Assembly: GCA_027625915.1 (NCBI GenBank)
Contig: JANTQA010000032.1
Coordinates: 9,362,001 to 9,426,000 of the forward strand
From: Anaeramoeba flamelloides
Lineage: Eukaryota > Metamonada > Anaeramoebidae
DNA: 64,000 nt
Reading direction: 5' to 3'
Shown here: positions 12,048 through 24,304 of the stretch, one piece after another
Layout of the letters: each line of letters opens with the position of its first letter
Position numbering within the stretch: position 1 is the stretch's first letter
Program-made: the position numbers and the translations under genes
The notes under the pieces: generated by a model
Databases searched by the model: none
Told to the model about the DNA's origin: nothing
What the model saw: the letters and a program-made list of their open reading frames with translations, nothing else

Positions 12048-12617
12048 GATTCTTTAATGAGAATTGAGTTCTATAAAGGTGTTTTATAAGACACTCACAC
12101 TACTTTTTTGGGAAATAACTTATTGCTTTATGAAAATAATTTTAGCTCTTTTTTTTTCAATCGTAGGATCAATAATTAAAATCAGTAATCTCTCAATCTT
12201 TAAATCCCTCAAAAGTTTTTTTAATTGAATAGTTAATTAAAGCAGTGTATGGGGGTGTTTATCGATCTAACGAAGCGAAAAAACATTTTTAAACTTATTT
12301 TGCATTTAACAGTATTTAAAACTTGATCTTCTGGGTTTGGTAATAAAAAAACAACAGAGTTTGAAGAAATTGAATCAATTTTTTTTTTTTTAAATTATTT
12401 TTGTTTATGATATTTTAATAAAAAGTTTTTGTTTTTTGTTTTATTTCCCATCTTTGGTGAAATAATAAAATCTTTTGAAATTATTGATTTTTCAAAGAAT
12501 TAATGGATGTAATTGTATTAACCGAAAAGAGTAAAAAAAAAAAATGTTCATCTAAAAATAATTGCACAGCCAAGCAAGAAAGGAACTTAATCAAAAAGAG
12601 ATCAATAATTGAACGGG
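12048..12617. other. AT-rich intergenic DNA
   Basis: No gene is seen. It is the 3' flank of the membrane-protein gene. A frame at 12503-12757 (+) is the antisense shadow of that gene's acidic tail. Confidence 0.6.
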
Positions 12618-13371
12618 TTAATTTTCGCTTCCAATTGAAGACTTGTCTGATTCTGATTCTGATTCTGATCCAGATCCAGATTGTAATTGTGATTGTTCAT
12701 TTTTATCGGATTCACTTAAACCTTCTTCGACTTGATAAACATAATCATCATTTTTAAAATCGTCTTTTTGTTCACTATACTCTGGATTTACTCTTGAATA
12801 TGAGGCGTTCAAAGCTAATAAGGAAAACTATAAATTATTATAATTTTTGAGAAAAAAAAAGAAAATAAAAAGAAAGGAAAAACAAAACAAAAAAAAAAAA
12901 AAAAAATAAAAGGAAAGAGTAAACAATAAAAAAATTTTTTAAAGGTGTTGTTGGATTCTAAAACAAGGAAAGTTATTTCTGAAAAAAAGGTATATTTACC
13001 AGTGCAATTAATTGAAAAATAATTCCTGCAGCCATGACGCGTGCTTTTGTTTGACATTTGTCTTGATCAAAACAGCCTCCGTTATAAGCATTTTGCATCC
13101 CAACCAAAAGGAGTATCACTAGGATAACAACCAAATGATCAACAATTTTTCTAAATCGTACTGTGTATTTGTTTTTTGCAATCAAATAAAGAATCGCGAT
13201 TGAGAAAAGAAATGAGAGCACTAGTGCTAATATTAATGTAGAATAGTACTTGGCCAAATCATAGCTGTATGTCCCAATCCCAATGACAGAAAAAAACCAA
13301 AAAAAGAGGTTAGTGCAATGAATAACCACTTCTTTTTTGTTTTGTATTAAATTTTCCTTTGCAGAAAGCAT
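12618..13371 (-). CDS. Four-helix membrane protein, MARVEL-like topology
   Basis: Two exons: 13371-13000 (ATG, phase 0 end, donor GTAAAT) and 12827-12618 (acceptor TTTATAG). The intron is 172 nt. Together they give 193 residues. Membrane segments: about 21-38, 46-66, 79-95 and 112-130. The exon junction falls after residue 124, inside the fourth helix, so splicing is needed to complete it, which supports the model. Cys100 and Cys106 lie in the loop between helices 3 and 4. The cytosolic tail is acidic and Ser rich (SGSGSESESESD) with several Tyr. Short N-terminus, four helices and a phospho-type tail resemble MARVEL-domain proteins of vesicle membranes; that is inference from topology, not from sequence motifs. 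Confidence 0.75.
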
Positions 13372-14067
13372 AAAAGAAAGTCAAGATATAAAAAAGTTTA
13401 AAAAATGTAAAAGGAATATATTTTATTTTTGAATGGTATTTAATGATGAGATCGTTTTTCTCGAGCTTGTTAGTGTTTAGTTATAAATTTTACAAGTTTC
13501 TAATAGTTCAGATCCTCAATAAATGCTAATGAATATTATTTAATTTAAATAAAGTAGTATTAGAAACCTGTTCGGAACAAAATAAAAAAGCAGGTAAAAG
13601 ATGACTTTTTCTCTTTACATTTTATTCAAAGGTTCTTTCTTGGTTGTTTTCAAGAATGGGATCTATGTTATAATACAAAATATTTTGTAACAAAAACGCT
13701 TCAACAATTTTACCTTTTTGTTAATAAGTTTTGAAAAGTTAAAGTAAACTTATATATCTAGTTTTGCCTTTAAAAAACTTGTTTTCTTTGTGAACATAAT
13801 AAAGAATGTTCTTTTTTTGTTTGGATTTTTTATTTTATTTGTTCACATCATGTCGTTGGATTAAATCAATTAACGAAAATTATATATTTTTTTCAAGATT
13901 AGAGAAAATAGAATAAAAGAAAAAAACTATAGAGTTTTAAGACAAGGTATAATACCCAACTTATACTTCAGGATCGCACACCTTACTTATATTCTAAAAT
14001 CATTTAGGGATATCATTGTAATAATCTCCGAGAAAACAGTTTGTTGATTAAAAATTAATTTATACTC
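13372..14067. other. AT-rich intergenic DNA
   Basis: The 5' flank of the membrane-protein gene. No motif or gene stands out. Confidence 0.6.
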
Positions 14068-15340
14068 TTAAGGGATTAGCATCAGTATAGTTTTCTCTAA
14101 AATCAAAGTATGTTGAAATTGGGTGTAAATGTTATTAGTGCACTATGGACCAAATAGCTCTAAAAAATCTATTATAAATCTTATTTATCAATAAATTCTT
14201 ACATTTTTTACTAATAATAACAATTAAAAAAGTTTCATTTTGAAAAAAATTTTAATTGATTCCTTTTTTCAGATCTAAAAATAGAAACACCAAAATACTG
14301 TATTCCATTATTTAATAATTTAGATTTAGAGCTTCCAAAAGTAACTATTTTTATAATTTTTGTATTTCAAAGATTAACTCGATAATGATCAACATAAAAG
14401 CACAAAGACTGATTATTTTTCTTTGCTTTTGATAAAGATACTTGTAGAATCAATATATTTCCATGATTCGAGAAATAATTTGTCAAAAAAATTTATTAGT
14501 TAATTATTTAATTTTTAAGAAAAAACGAATTTTTTAGTAACTAATCTGTATTTCGCCACAAATTTAAGACATATATTTTGCAACTGTGGAGTCTGGATAT
14601 TGATAATTCAGCCTTTAAATTTGTGGCGAAATGCAGATTTTATTCTGAAATTGTTGGGTTTTTTACAAATAAACTATCATTCAAAATCATTGGACCATCA
14701 AAAATCAAAATTTAAAGAAAAATATTTTTAATACTTGTAGTTATCTATTATAATATCTAAATTTTTATTTTAGTATTTGGTTCACTACTCCAGGGGTATT
14801 TTTTTTTCTTCAAAAATATAAAATAAAAAAAGTTAAAAAAAAATTTTTAAAAAAATTGGGCCATTTATTTTGAATGAAGCATTACATGAAAAAAAATTTT
14901 TTTAAAAATTAATAAAACCCATTTATCGATTCTCCTTCCCTTTGAATAACTAAATTTAATATCTTTGTCATATTTGAAACCAATTTTTCCATTAATTCAT
15001 CTGTTACTTCTTTCAAATTTTTCATTTTCATTTTCCATTTTAACAAAACACTTTTGAAAAAATAAAAAAGAGAAAAAATGATTTATTTACAAACTTTTCA
15101 TTGTGAGAAGAAAAACTTCAAAACGATACAAAAGCAATTCAAAATTGAAATATAAGGTGGGCCATTTATTTTGAATTTTAGTTTACAAGGGATCATTTTT
15201 AATTGATAAGATCAACAAATATTAATACTTGACTAATTGATTTTTTAGAGACATTTGAACCATGTAGTACCAATTTAATCAGGTCCCATAACAAAATACT
15301 TTGTTCCTAGGCTACTCCTTGGTATACGCTAATCCCTCAA
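14068..15340 (+). mobile_element. TTAA-ended element B, copy B1 with nested insert
   Basis: The left end is TTAAGGGATTAGCATC and the right end GCTAATCCCTCAA, with inverted ends of about 55 bp that include CAAAGTATTTTG-like blocks. Removing the M2 insert at 14664-15187 leaves about 750 bp, the length of B2. Inside, 14545-14567 and 14616-14638 form a 23-bp hairpin (CGCCACAAATTTA) with one mismatch. Non-coding. Confidence 0.75.
14664..15187 (+). mobile_element. MITE family M, copy M2 (inside B1)
   Basis: The outer ends AAATAAACTATCATTC and GAATTTTAGTTTACA are imperfect inverted repeats, each followed inward by a TTGGACC or TGGCCC block. GGGCCATTTATTTTGAAT occurs twice, near 14860 and 15155, so the insert may be two M copies or one with a duplicated end. 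Confidence 0.6.
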
Positions 15341-15520
15341 AATCAAGTTAAAATTATTAAAATTTGATCTCAAAAGTACAATAAGGAAGCTTAATTTAAT
15401 TTCAAAAAGTATCTTTTCTTATTGGGCTTGTGAAAATGTTTCGGTTTTTACATCATATAATTCGTAAAATATTTGAGAACTTGAAATAAAAATTTTCATT
15501 TATTAATTGGAAAATAACAG
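15341..15520 (+). repeat. Repeat family H, copy H1
   Basis: About 180 bp very similar to 54635-54817 in the same orientation. It starts AATCAAGTTAAAATTATTAA and ends GGAAAATAACAGTA. H1 directly abuts B1. Tail fragments recur near 341-395 and 21524-21568. No inverted ends seen. Confidence 0.65.
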
Positions 15521-15689
15521 TATGTGAAAAAGACTACTGTAAAAAAAGTTTTAAAGCTGAGGTCCCATTATAAATAGTAAAAAATTTATATTTTTTTTGT
15601 CATTTTTTTTTTAATCTCCTTTTTCAAAAACCCCATGATCAAAAGGTTGTATGAAATGTAAAAATTATTACTATTCAAACCTAGCAATA

Positions 15690-16262
15690 TAAACTCCATT
15701 TAACTCAAAGATCCCCAGCCAAAAATGACAAAGTCACTTTATTTTTAAGAATCAACCAAACTTAGATTGTTTAGAAATACGAGAAATAATAAACTTCATA
15801 TAAGAGTAGATGATTATAAAAGAAATCCCTGAACAAACCATAAATTTCAAAAAAAAAAAAGTGTTAAAAAATTTTTTGGGCCCCATTCATTGGAACGTCT
15901 CGTGCAAAATTCTCAATTTCTTTAGGAAATTAAAATCTTTGATAATAAGATTTTTTACTTGTAAATGTATGAATTTTAAAAGAACATACAAAGTTTAACT
16001 TTTCTTAAGGTTTATTTGGTTTTTCAAACATTTTTTTTTTCAAAGTTAATTTTAAAAAAAAAAATAAAAAAGAAAAGAAGAAAAAAAAAAAAGCAAAAAG
16101 AAAAGCAAAATACAAAAAAAAACAATTTTTTCAAAATGAGAAAAAATGATTTTGATCTAAAAATTGAAAATTTTAGTTTGATAAGTGTAATGAATTAAAC
16201 TCATAGAATGTCTTCCATTTCTTCAATAAAACTCGGCCCCTTTGACCGAAAAAGAGTTTACT
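15690..16262 (+). mobile_element. MITE-like element F, copy F1
   Basis: It begins near AACTCAAAGATCCCC and ends GGCCCCTTTGACCGAAAAAG, the complement of which (TAAACTC-type end) recurs at the ends of E, F and I elements. F2 (58795-60388) and F3 (9430-9640) share long inner blocks. Frames inside are chance. Confidence 0.6.
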
Positions 16263-16768
16263 TGGTTCAAAACTATAAATTTAAGATATAACTAAGAGGT
16301 AAATTTTAAAAAAAATGACAAAAAAATGCCCATTTTTTACTTTTATACTAGTACTAGGGCTTTAAGAATGATGAAAAGGATTTTTTATTTGAAGAATTGA
16401 AAAATTACAAAGAAAAAAAAAAAGATAAAAAAATTTTTTTATCAAAAAGAACCCAATAGACATCTTTTTTATTTTCTAAAATGGCCCTATAGACCAATTT
16501 TTGAAAATATTTAAAAGCGTTTAATATTAATTGAAGAAATAATTAAGTAAATTTATTCAATATTTTTGAATTTTCCTATCAAACAAAGCGAAAAAATTTC
16601 GAAAAAAATTCCGTTTTTTTTTTTTTTGAAAATTTGGTAAATAAAAAAAATATGTAAAAATGTTTTCTGAATTTTTGATTTTGTTTTGTTAAAATTCGGA
16701 TTTTTTCATTAAGTGTGATACTTTTTGGGTATTCGCACAAGAATCACAAAACTTGACAAAATATTTAA
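16263..16768. other. AT-rich spacer
   Basis: Nothing recognisable apart from homopolymer runs. Confidence 0.6.
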
Positions 16769-16970
16769 CATAAACTATATTTCAAAATCATTGGCTCATT
16801 GAAAATCAAATTTTGAAAATGAAATATTTTTATAAATTGAATTTGCCTGTTATACAATAAAAAAATTATAATTTTAATATTCAGCTCTAAACACTAGAAA
16901 TTTTTGTTTTTTATCTAATTATAAAAAAAAAAAAAAAATGGGCCATTTATTATGAAATTTAGTTTATTTA
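16769..16970 (+). mobile_element. MITE family M, copy M3
   Basis: About 200 bp with inverted ends TAAACTATATTTCAAAATCA and, complemented from the right, TAAACTAAATTTCATAATAA, each followed by a TTGGC or TGGCCC block. It is the most complete short M copy here. Confidence 0.65.
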
Positions 16971-17882
16971 CAAACATTCTGTTGTATTTTAAAAAGAAAT
17001 AAGATGATTTTTTGTAGAAAGAGAAAATGAAAATAGAAAATCATTTTCCCGTATATTTAATGAACAAAAAATAATTTAATATAAAAAAGTGCCTTTCTGG
17101 AAAATAATTTAAATGGTGTAAAAAAGGCTAAAAACATGATGTAATTGGGGAAATTAAAAGAACCTGAAAGCATAATGCTAATGAAAAACAACAAAAAAAA
17201 ACAAATTTACTATAAAGAATAACGCATTATATAATTTACAATCAAATGAATAAAAACAATTTAGATAATTTCCTTGATTATCAAAATCTTATCAAGTTGT
17301 TTTGGAGATCCCATGAAATATTAATATTTAATTAACAATTTTCTCATGTTCGATCAATTAAAGAAAACCACTTTACTGAACAATATTATCTAGAAAACTG
17401 TTATTATGTTTAATCCTCCATTTTGCATTCACTCGCTTATTTTTTATTTTATTTAATGGTCTTATTTTATTATCATATTGAATAAGGTTCCCTATCAAAA
17501 ACAGAGTTGATCTTTTTTTTTTCCTTTTCACATTTATTCACAACAAGCAAAAACAACATTAAAAAATAAAAAAAATTGATAAAAATAGTTAAAAAAATTA
17601 AAATTATTTCAAATTTTAAGGAAAAAGTAATATTGTTATATCTTTTAACTATTCTAACTGTTTCAAAAAAATTTTGATTTTCGTTAAGTTTAATAATCAA
17701 ATTCGGTAAATAAAGGGTTTAAAAAACTGTGTGTTTTTTTTATTATTATTTTATTGTATTTTCATAAATTAAAGACTAAAGAGTTTATAAAAAATAAAAT
17801 TTGAATCTCAATTAATTCTAAAAAAAAAAAATTAAAAAAAAAACATCTATTGAAAAGAAAATAAAAAGAAAATTTCGTGGTC
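16971..17882. other. 3' flank of the Gln-rich gene
   Basis: AT rich. No credible gene. Confidence 0.55.
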
Positions 17883-20800
17883 TTATTTAAACCAATCGTC
17901 TGAGATTTTTGGAATAAATTTAGGATGTATATGTGATTCTTGAAGATTTTCGCTTTCAAAGGCTTTTTTATTTTGAGTTATTCCATTTTGGTTTGTATTT
18001 AGTTTGTTGATTCTAGTTTTTTCCTGAAATTGGAAAGTATTTTGGTGTTTTAATGTATTATTCAAAAGATGTGAATGCTGTAAATATGATTGCTGAGGCT
18101 GTTTTTGCTGTTTTTGCTGTTGCTGTTGGTATTGTTGGTATTGTTGGTATTGTTGCTGCAGTTGTTCCTGTTGCTGTTCCTGTTGTTCTTGTTGTTCCGG
18201 TCGTCGGCGTTGTGGTTGTTGTGGTTGTGATTGTTGGTCCTGTTGTTGTTGTTGCTGCTGCTGTTGTTGTAGTTGTGTTTGTGGTTGTTTTATTCGTTTT
18301 TGTGTTTCTGCTATTTCCTTTTGAACCTTTTCAAATAATTCGGGATTAAAAAATCGAAGTGGGCTAATGCTTTGTTGAAATTTATTATTTTGATCTTGTT
18401 GGATCAGATAAGGAGAAAACCTAAGATTTTGAAAAAAGGGAGAATTTGCAACTAAATTATTGAGATATGGAGATTCGGTTTTTAATTTTTTGCTATAATT
18501 GGATTCAGATGGTGTAAATGTCCTTTCGGCATTAAAATAGGGATCAAAAGCTATTAAAGTTTTTAAAACAAAAAACATTGAAAATTAATTGTTTTGTCAA
18601 ATTGAATATTAATTAACAAAATAAAATAAAATATAAAAAAAATATTTACTCCATGGACTAACACTTCGTATATCATCATCAAAAAGTGTATTGGCGGGGG
18701 ATCGTGAAATTGGTGATATAGATTTTAAAAAAGTTGGGAAGTCAAGTTGGGGGTAAAGATGTATAGATGGACATGTAGTGGAAGTCATTTTATTCATTTT
18801 GTCCTCAACTTTGTTTGAATTTAGGAAAACAGAAGGAGGGGCCCGAAGATAATTTGTTGTTGGGGTATTTATTTTTGAATGGAATTTTTGAGATTCATTA
18901 TCGTTTTCCTTACTCTTCCTTTTTTCTTTGCTAGATTCGTTTTCTTGAATTATTGTTTTATTGTTTTGCTTCAATTGCTTGAATTCAAGATCTTGGTTTT
19001 TTGATTTGGCTAACTTTTCTTTTTCTCTCATTTTTGGAAATAATTGTGAATAATTTGAAATGTTTGATAATTTTTTAGGTGGGAAAATATCCTTACTATA
19101 TTGCAACGTGGGGTATTCTAGTGATAATGGTTTGGGTTGGTTTTGATTGAATTGTTTTTTTGATTGAAATTGTTGTTGAAGTTGAATTTTTATTTGGTTT
19201 TGAAAGGTTGTCTGAAAGGGAAATTGTGGGTATTGTTGTTTTGTTAATTGGTCATTTTTGGTTTCTAATTTGATTTGTTGCTGCTGTTTTTGTTGTTGTT
19301 GTTCTTGTTGTTGTCGTTGCTCTTGTTGCTGTCGTTGTTGTTCCTGCTGCAGTTGTTGTTCCTGTTGTGGTCCCTGTTGTTCTTGATGTAGTTTTAATTG
19401 CGACTGTAGTTTAAAATTGGATTTTAAGGGTTTTGAATAACTGAGGAAATTCATAATTTGTGATTGCTGTGAAAGTTGTTCATTATTTGTCTGAAAATTG
19501 TCTGGAGATGTATTTTGAAGTATTTTTTGAATCCTTTGGATCCTTTCTATTGTCCCATTTGTTGGTTTCTTAATATTCTTTAAAATTTCAATTGTTGGGT
19601 TATTGTTTGTTTCTATTTTTGTTTCAAATTTTTCTTTTTTTGAAAAAATTGATTGATATAAGATTAGTTTTTTTTCTTCAAATTCTGCGACTTCATCAAA
19701 ATTTGCATTTGATTCGTTTATTCTTAATGCAAGTTGATTTAAAAGTTTAACCCCTTTATTTCGTAAATTTCTTCTTTTTTTCCGTAACTCAATTATTTTT
19801 AAATTGTAATATAATGCATTGGGTATTATATCAATTTGACTCGTGTTTAAGAATAGGGAGCGTTTTTTTGTTGTATTTTCTTTTACAAGCCCAATTCCTT
19901 TTAAAATGGATAATACTACGCATATTCGTTGTTTTGCAAATTTTGTGTTTTTCGAAATTTGATCACGAGTTTTTGGTCCTAAAAGTTTAATTTTTTTTTT
20001 TAATTTTAATTTTTTTTTTTTTTATTTTTATTTTTTTTTTGTTTTAATTTATTTTTTATTATAAGAGTTAATTTTGTATGAAAAAAATTTTTTCAAAAGA
20101 TTAATAAAACATTAAAGACAATTCCTTTAATATAAAAAAAATATTTTTTGGTTGATTTATAATTTGTTGAATATTGAATTAGTTGATATAAATAAGATCA
20201 TAAGGCTAGATTTTTACTTTTTTTTTGAGAATTATTAAATTTCTTCTCGGACTTTGATCAAGAACAAACTATTTTCAAAATTTTTACAGGTTGAAATTCT
20301 ACACTGAGAGTTTATCTCAATAATGAAAATCCTTGATGGTTGTTTTTGAATAGATACGATATATATGTATGTATCTTTATGAAATATATTGTTGTTTTTA
20401 TGAGCTGTGTGAACTTGTTTTTTTAAAATAAAAAAAAAAATTATTCTAATTTTTTAATCGCTTTATTTTTTTTTGTTGTTGTTTTTATATTACTTTTTTA
20501 AATATTACCATGAGAATCTCAACCAATGCCATTAGATATAGTTATTTAGCAAAAACTGAAACCCAAAAATTATGTAAAGTATCCCCAAGCAGATTCGAGG
20601 TCGTAAAAACCACTCAATTTGTCAAAGTAAAAAAAAAAAATTTTACTGTTTTTTTAAATCTAAATAGCTTAAAAATCCAACTCAATTTCTCCTTTTTTCA
20701 ATTCTTAAAATATTCATTTAATTTACCCTTTATCTCAAAAAAAAAAAAAAAAAGAAAAGAAAGAAAGAAAGAACCAAACAAAGAAAAAGAGATTGTAAAT

Positions 20801-22303
20801 CATAATCTTTTACTGTTAAATGTAAAATAAAAAGATCAATATTTTCCTTCAGCTTTCCAAAAAAAAACAACCCAAGAATTAAAAGTAATCATTAAAGTTT
20901 TCAATACTAAAAAGGGAATTAATAATTTCACCTGGATTTTACAGAATTAAAAATTTGAAATTTTGCATGATTTTTAAATCTCTTTTTTTGGAAAGTTGAA
21001 TGAAAATTTTGTTCGACTTATTTGGCAACAAATAGTACTTTCAAAAATTTCAATTCGTAAAAAAAAATCAGAAAATGAAGCGTAAATGTTTTCCCATTTA
21101 TTATCCAAATATTAGTATTGTTAATATGATCGTTTTTGATATTCTTCAAGATTACCTTCCTTTAGAATAAGTAGTTTAAACCAAAATATATCACAGACAC
21201 GACATGAAAGACAATTCAAAGTCAATGCAAGACGATCAATTTTTTATCATTGTTATGTGCCTTTGTAATGAAAAAAAATCAAGACAAGAAAACTAAAAAT
21301 TTTAGAAACTATTATTTTCCAATTTAAAAAAAAAAATTTTTAGTTCACATTCCAAAGTAGTGTATTAGTTTATTAAGTTGAAGTAAAGCCAAAGATCTTT
21401 ACAACATCGTTTAGAAGTGATATTTTCAGACAATAAATTAAACTTTCTTCCTTCGTCAACTCTAAGACAAATTTTTATTCTGGAAATTTGAGGTAGCATT
21501 AATAATTAATATTCATTTTGGACATTGAAATAAAAATTTTCATTTGATAATTGGAAAATAACAGTATTCTTAATCCAAATAACAGTAATGAAAAAATTCA
21601 AATGATAGTATTGATAATACTCTTGGTGAAAACAAAAGTTCCAATATAAATATAAGAATCATCAGTCTCTTCAAAATTACAAATGACTATTTTATTTGAC
21701 TTCGCTAATGCAATAAATAAAGAAAAAACAAAAAACAAAAAACAAACCAAGTGTAAGTTGGTGTATTGATCGAATTCCTAGCATTGCAATTGTTTTTTCT
21801 TCTCTTGTTTGCCTTTTTCTTCGTTTCTTTGTGTTTTGGCTTGGATTGAGTGATCTACCATTAATTCTTTCAAAGGTTCTCTTCCAATTGGGGTTGAGAA
21901 AGCATTCAAAAACCTCAAGATTGGGATACTTGATTAAGGAAAAGGGTGTAGTTGGCTTGATTAAGACACCTATTTGCTCGAAAATGACAGAGATTTGGAT
22001 TAAATATTTCTGTAGTTGTTTTTGATTGTGTGTTGGGTATGTTTTTTCAAAGGCATTTCTCGAACTGATAAAATCAATTTCTTTTTCTAAGTCGTGTGTT
22101 TTATACAGATAAATTCCAAATTTGTTGAAAATCAAATAAAAATTTGGATCCATTTTGATAAAAAAATAACTTTGTAACAAACTATAAAAATAATAAATTG
22201 AACATTTTGATTTTTCTCTTTGAAAGATTGAAACGGGATATTTTTGAGTGAAAATTCCACACAGGTCTTGGCGTCGAACTTTATATCTTGAATTTTTGTT
22301 CAT
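17883..22303 (-). CDS. Gln-rich winged-helix protein, E2F7/8-like (three exons, inferred)
   Basis: Exons 22303-21748, 19978-18650 and 18550-17883 join in frame (phases 1 and 1) to 850 residues. The third exon link (99-nt intron, GTAAAT to TTTAATAG) is firm. The first link needs a 1769-nt intron with donor GTTTGT and is inferred, though it yields a continuous motif. Residues 201-217 (KQRICVVLSILKGIGLV) resemble the recognition helix and wing of E2F/DP winged helices, whose core is KRRIYDITNVLEGIGLI. TREEKTIAMLGIRSI at 166-180 could be the first helix of that domain. Residues 12-23 plus 96-125 (LIQISVIFEQIGVLI) look like an earlier, divergent winged helix, so the layout recalls the tandem domains of E2F7/8. 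Then come a basic coiled-coil-like region and long Gln tracts. If the first link is wrong, 21692-22303 is a separate gene. Confidence 0.5.
18551..18649 (-). other. Intron of the Gln-rich gene
   Basis: 99 nt, GTAAATATTT to ACTTTAATAG. It joins CCA TGG A to CT TTT GAT without breaking the frame. Confidence 0.75.
20510..20640 (+). CDS. Possible small exon on the plus strand
   Basis: ATG at 20510 opens a stretch reading MRISTNAIRYSYLAKTETQK and continuing to VVKTTQFVK, clearly less AT-biased than its surroundings. It then meets AAAGTAAAAA, a possible donor, before degenerating into Lys/Phe runs and the G1 element. It could be the first exon of an interrupted gene or a chance frame. It lies on the opposite strand within the large intron proposed for the Gln-rich gene. 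No family recognised. Confidence 0.2.
20821..21036 (+). mobile_element. MITE family G, copy G1
   Basis: The left end TGTAAAATAAAAAGATCAAT and the right end, complemented, share AAATTTTCATTCAACTTTCC. The length is about 215 bp. Related copies lie at 43247, 45425, 52076 and 53050. Confidence 0.6.
21037..21691. other. AT-rich part of the proposed large intron
   Basis: It contains an H-family tail fragment at about 21524-21568 and otherwise unstructured AT-rich DNA. Confidence 0.5.
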
Positions 22304-22485
22304 TTACAAAAACTAATTTTCTAATATACAAAAAAACAGCTTTAAATGTATTGTTCTTGAATAAAAACAATTTGGACCCACTTTCGTTGATTATGGTTTT
22401 TTTTCAATTAAAGAATATTTTCATTTTCGAGCAAAATTCCAAAAATTTTTTATATCAAAAATTGAAAAAGAAAAAAAGGTCGATT
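22304..22485. promoter_or_regulatory. Possible shared upstream region of two divergent genes
   Basis: 182 bp separate the ATG of the winged-helix gene (22303, -) from an ATG at 22486 (+). A bidirectional promoter is possible. No defined motif is visible. Confidence 0.25.
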
Positions 22486-22925
22486 ATGTCAAAAAAGTAC
22501 AACCCTATTGATGGGGATTCGTTAGATTTCATTTTTACCAATCAGGCATGAATGAACAAAAATTTATTATTTTCCAAAGCAAAAGAAAAATATTTTGGAA
22601 TAGAATTGTTGAAGAAGTCAAATAAATTTTGTTTTTCTGACTTTTTGGTTGTTTGTCATAATTCCCTTTTTGTTCTTATTGAAATTTAAATTACTTTAAA
22701 AAGTTTTCAAAAAAAGAATTATAGTTGGAATTTATGAACTGTTGATGACCGTTTCCGGTGTTAATTGGTTTAAGTCTTTCTGATCCTCTATACTGTTATC
22801 AAAGGTAAATATTTTTTTTTAAAATGGTACAAAAAATCAGGCAAACAAATGAAATTTATCAATTTAACACTCAACAGAAAAGAGAAATATTTGTGCAAGA
22901 ATACAAAAGAAAACATAACGATTAG
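22486..22925 (+). CDS. Possible small multi-exon gene, structure unresolved
   Basis: Three protein-like pieces lie close together. From ATG 22486: MSKKYNPIDGDSLDFIFTNQ. At about 22775-22804: a piece reading SLSDPLYCYQ that ends CAAAG at a GTAAAT donor. At 22841-22925, after AAAAAATCAG: QTNEIYQFNTQQKREIF and more, ending in TAG. The last two join in frame over a 36-nt intron, shorter than the 99-318 nt introns of most other genes here. I could not find a canonical donor linking the first piece to the others. No family recognised; it may be a decayed gene. Confidence 0.3.
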
Positions 22926-24267
22926 TAACAATTTTTTAATGGTAAACTATCACATTAAATGCACAGTTTTACATTTACTAGATTTTTTCAATTCATCAAT
23001 GAAAACTCTTATTTCAAGTTTACAAATATTTATTTATTTGAGTCTTTGGAAAAAACTTAATGATCTTCAGAAACTTATTGGCATTGGAATTCTTGGGATG
23101 AATTTAGATCTTGATCATTGGAATTTTGAAATTAATTTGATAAGTAATAATTTATAACAGTTCAATAAAAAAATTACAGGTAAATCCAAACAGTTTAAAC
23201 CTCTTAAATTGATTTTTATAGGACAGTCAACAATTAAAACAGAGTAAACAGTTTGGAAAGAATGTAATAAAACTTAATCATTAATCTAAAAATAAATTGA
23301 AAAAGATTTTTTGGTCAAATTGAAAAAAAAAAAAACATGAATGTAAATAAAATCAAAAAATCTCCGTCTGGAAAATATAAAATAACTAAGAATTCAAGAA
23401 TAGAAAACTTTTATTTTCTATTGATCTTATCAACTCCTTTGGGCAAAATTGTTCTTCATTTAAATTTTGTATAAACAGAAATAGGGTAACCAGGAAGTTA
23501 ATTTTTAAGCCTTAATGTGTTAACCAAGTCTAATTTTGAAAAAAAAATGTAAAGTACTTAATAAAAACAATTTAAATGGACAAACAGTTGAAACGAATTT
23601 GGTTTTTAAAAAAAGTTGTCCAGCATTTGATTAATAAGAAGAAAAAATACTGATAAAAAAATTTTTTTCATAAGGCAATAATTTAATATGTCATTAACAC
23701 ACTCATCGTTAATTTTAAAATTAAAAGATCAAAGTATATAATCAACTTTTCAAAAAATCAATACCAAGAATTGAAATAAATCATCAAAGTTTGTATATTC
23801 TTTTGGGACAATTATTAATTTAAGGGATTAGCTATGGTTAAGGAAAATTTTTCACTTTTTGCAATTATGAAGAGGATCAGAAAAAAACATTTTTTACTCT
23901 GGTTGTAACTCTTTTGTTTTTTTTATTTGAAGTACTTGATTCATTCGTTTTTTAAAATTTTTTGTTCAAAAGTCTCAAAGAAATTATCACAATAGAATGT
24001 TGATTTGAATTGCTGAAAATAGTGTTTCGAATGTTGAATGACTTATCTTTTATCTTTATCTCAACATTGTATTGTGGTATTTAATTTTTTGATTTTTTGA
24101 TCATCATTTTACATTGTTTTTTTAATCATGACAACATATACCAATAATAAAGATTTTTTCATCACCGATATTTGATATAAATAGATTTTGTTTAAAAAGA
24201 ACAAACACATTACAATCGAGAGAATCACAAAAGAAGATACGAATGGTACTTAAATAGCTAGAAGGAT

Positions 24268-24304
<37 letters not shown>

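Noticed and set aside
18053-18349. 98-codon Val/Ala-rich plus-strand frame
   Set aside because: Antisense of the CAG/CAA glutamine tract.
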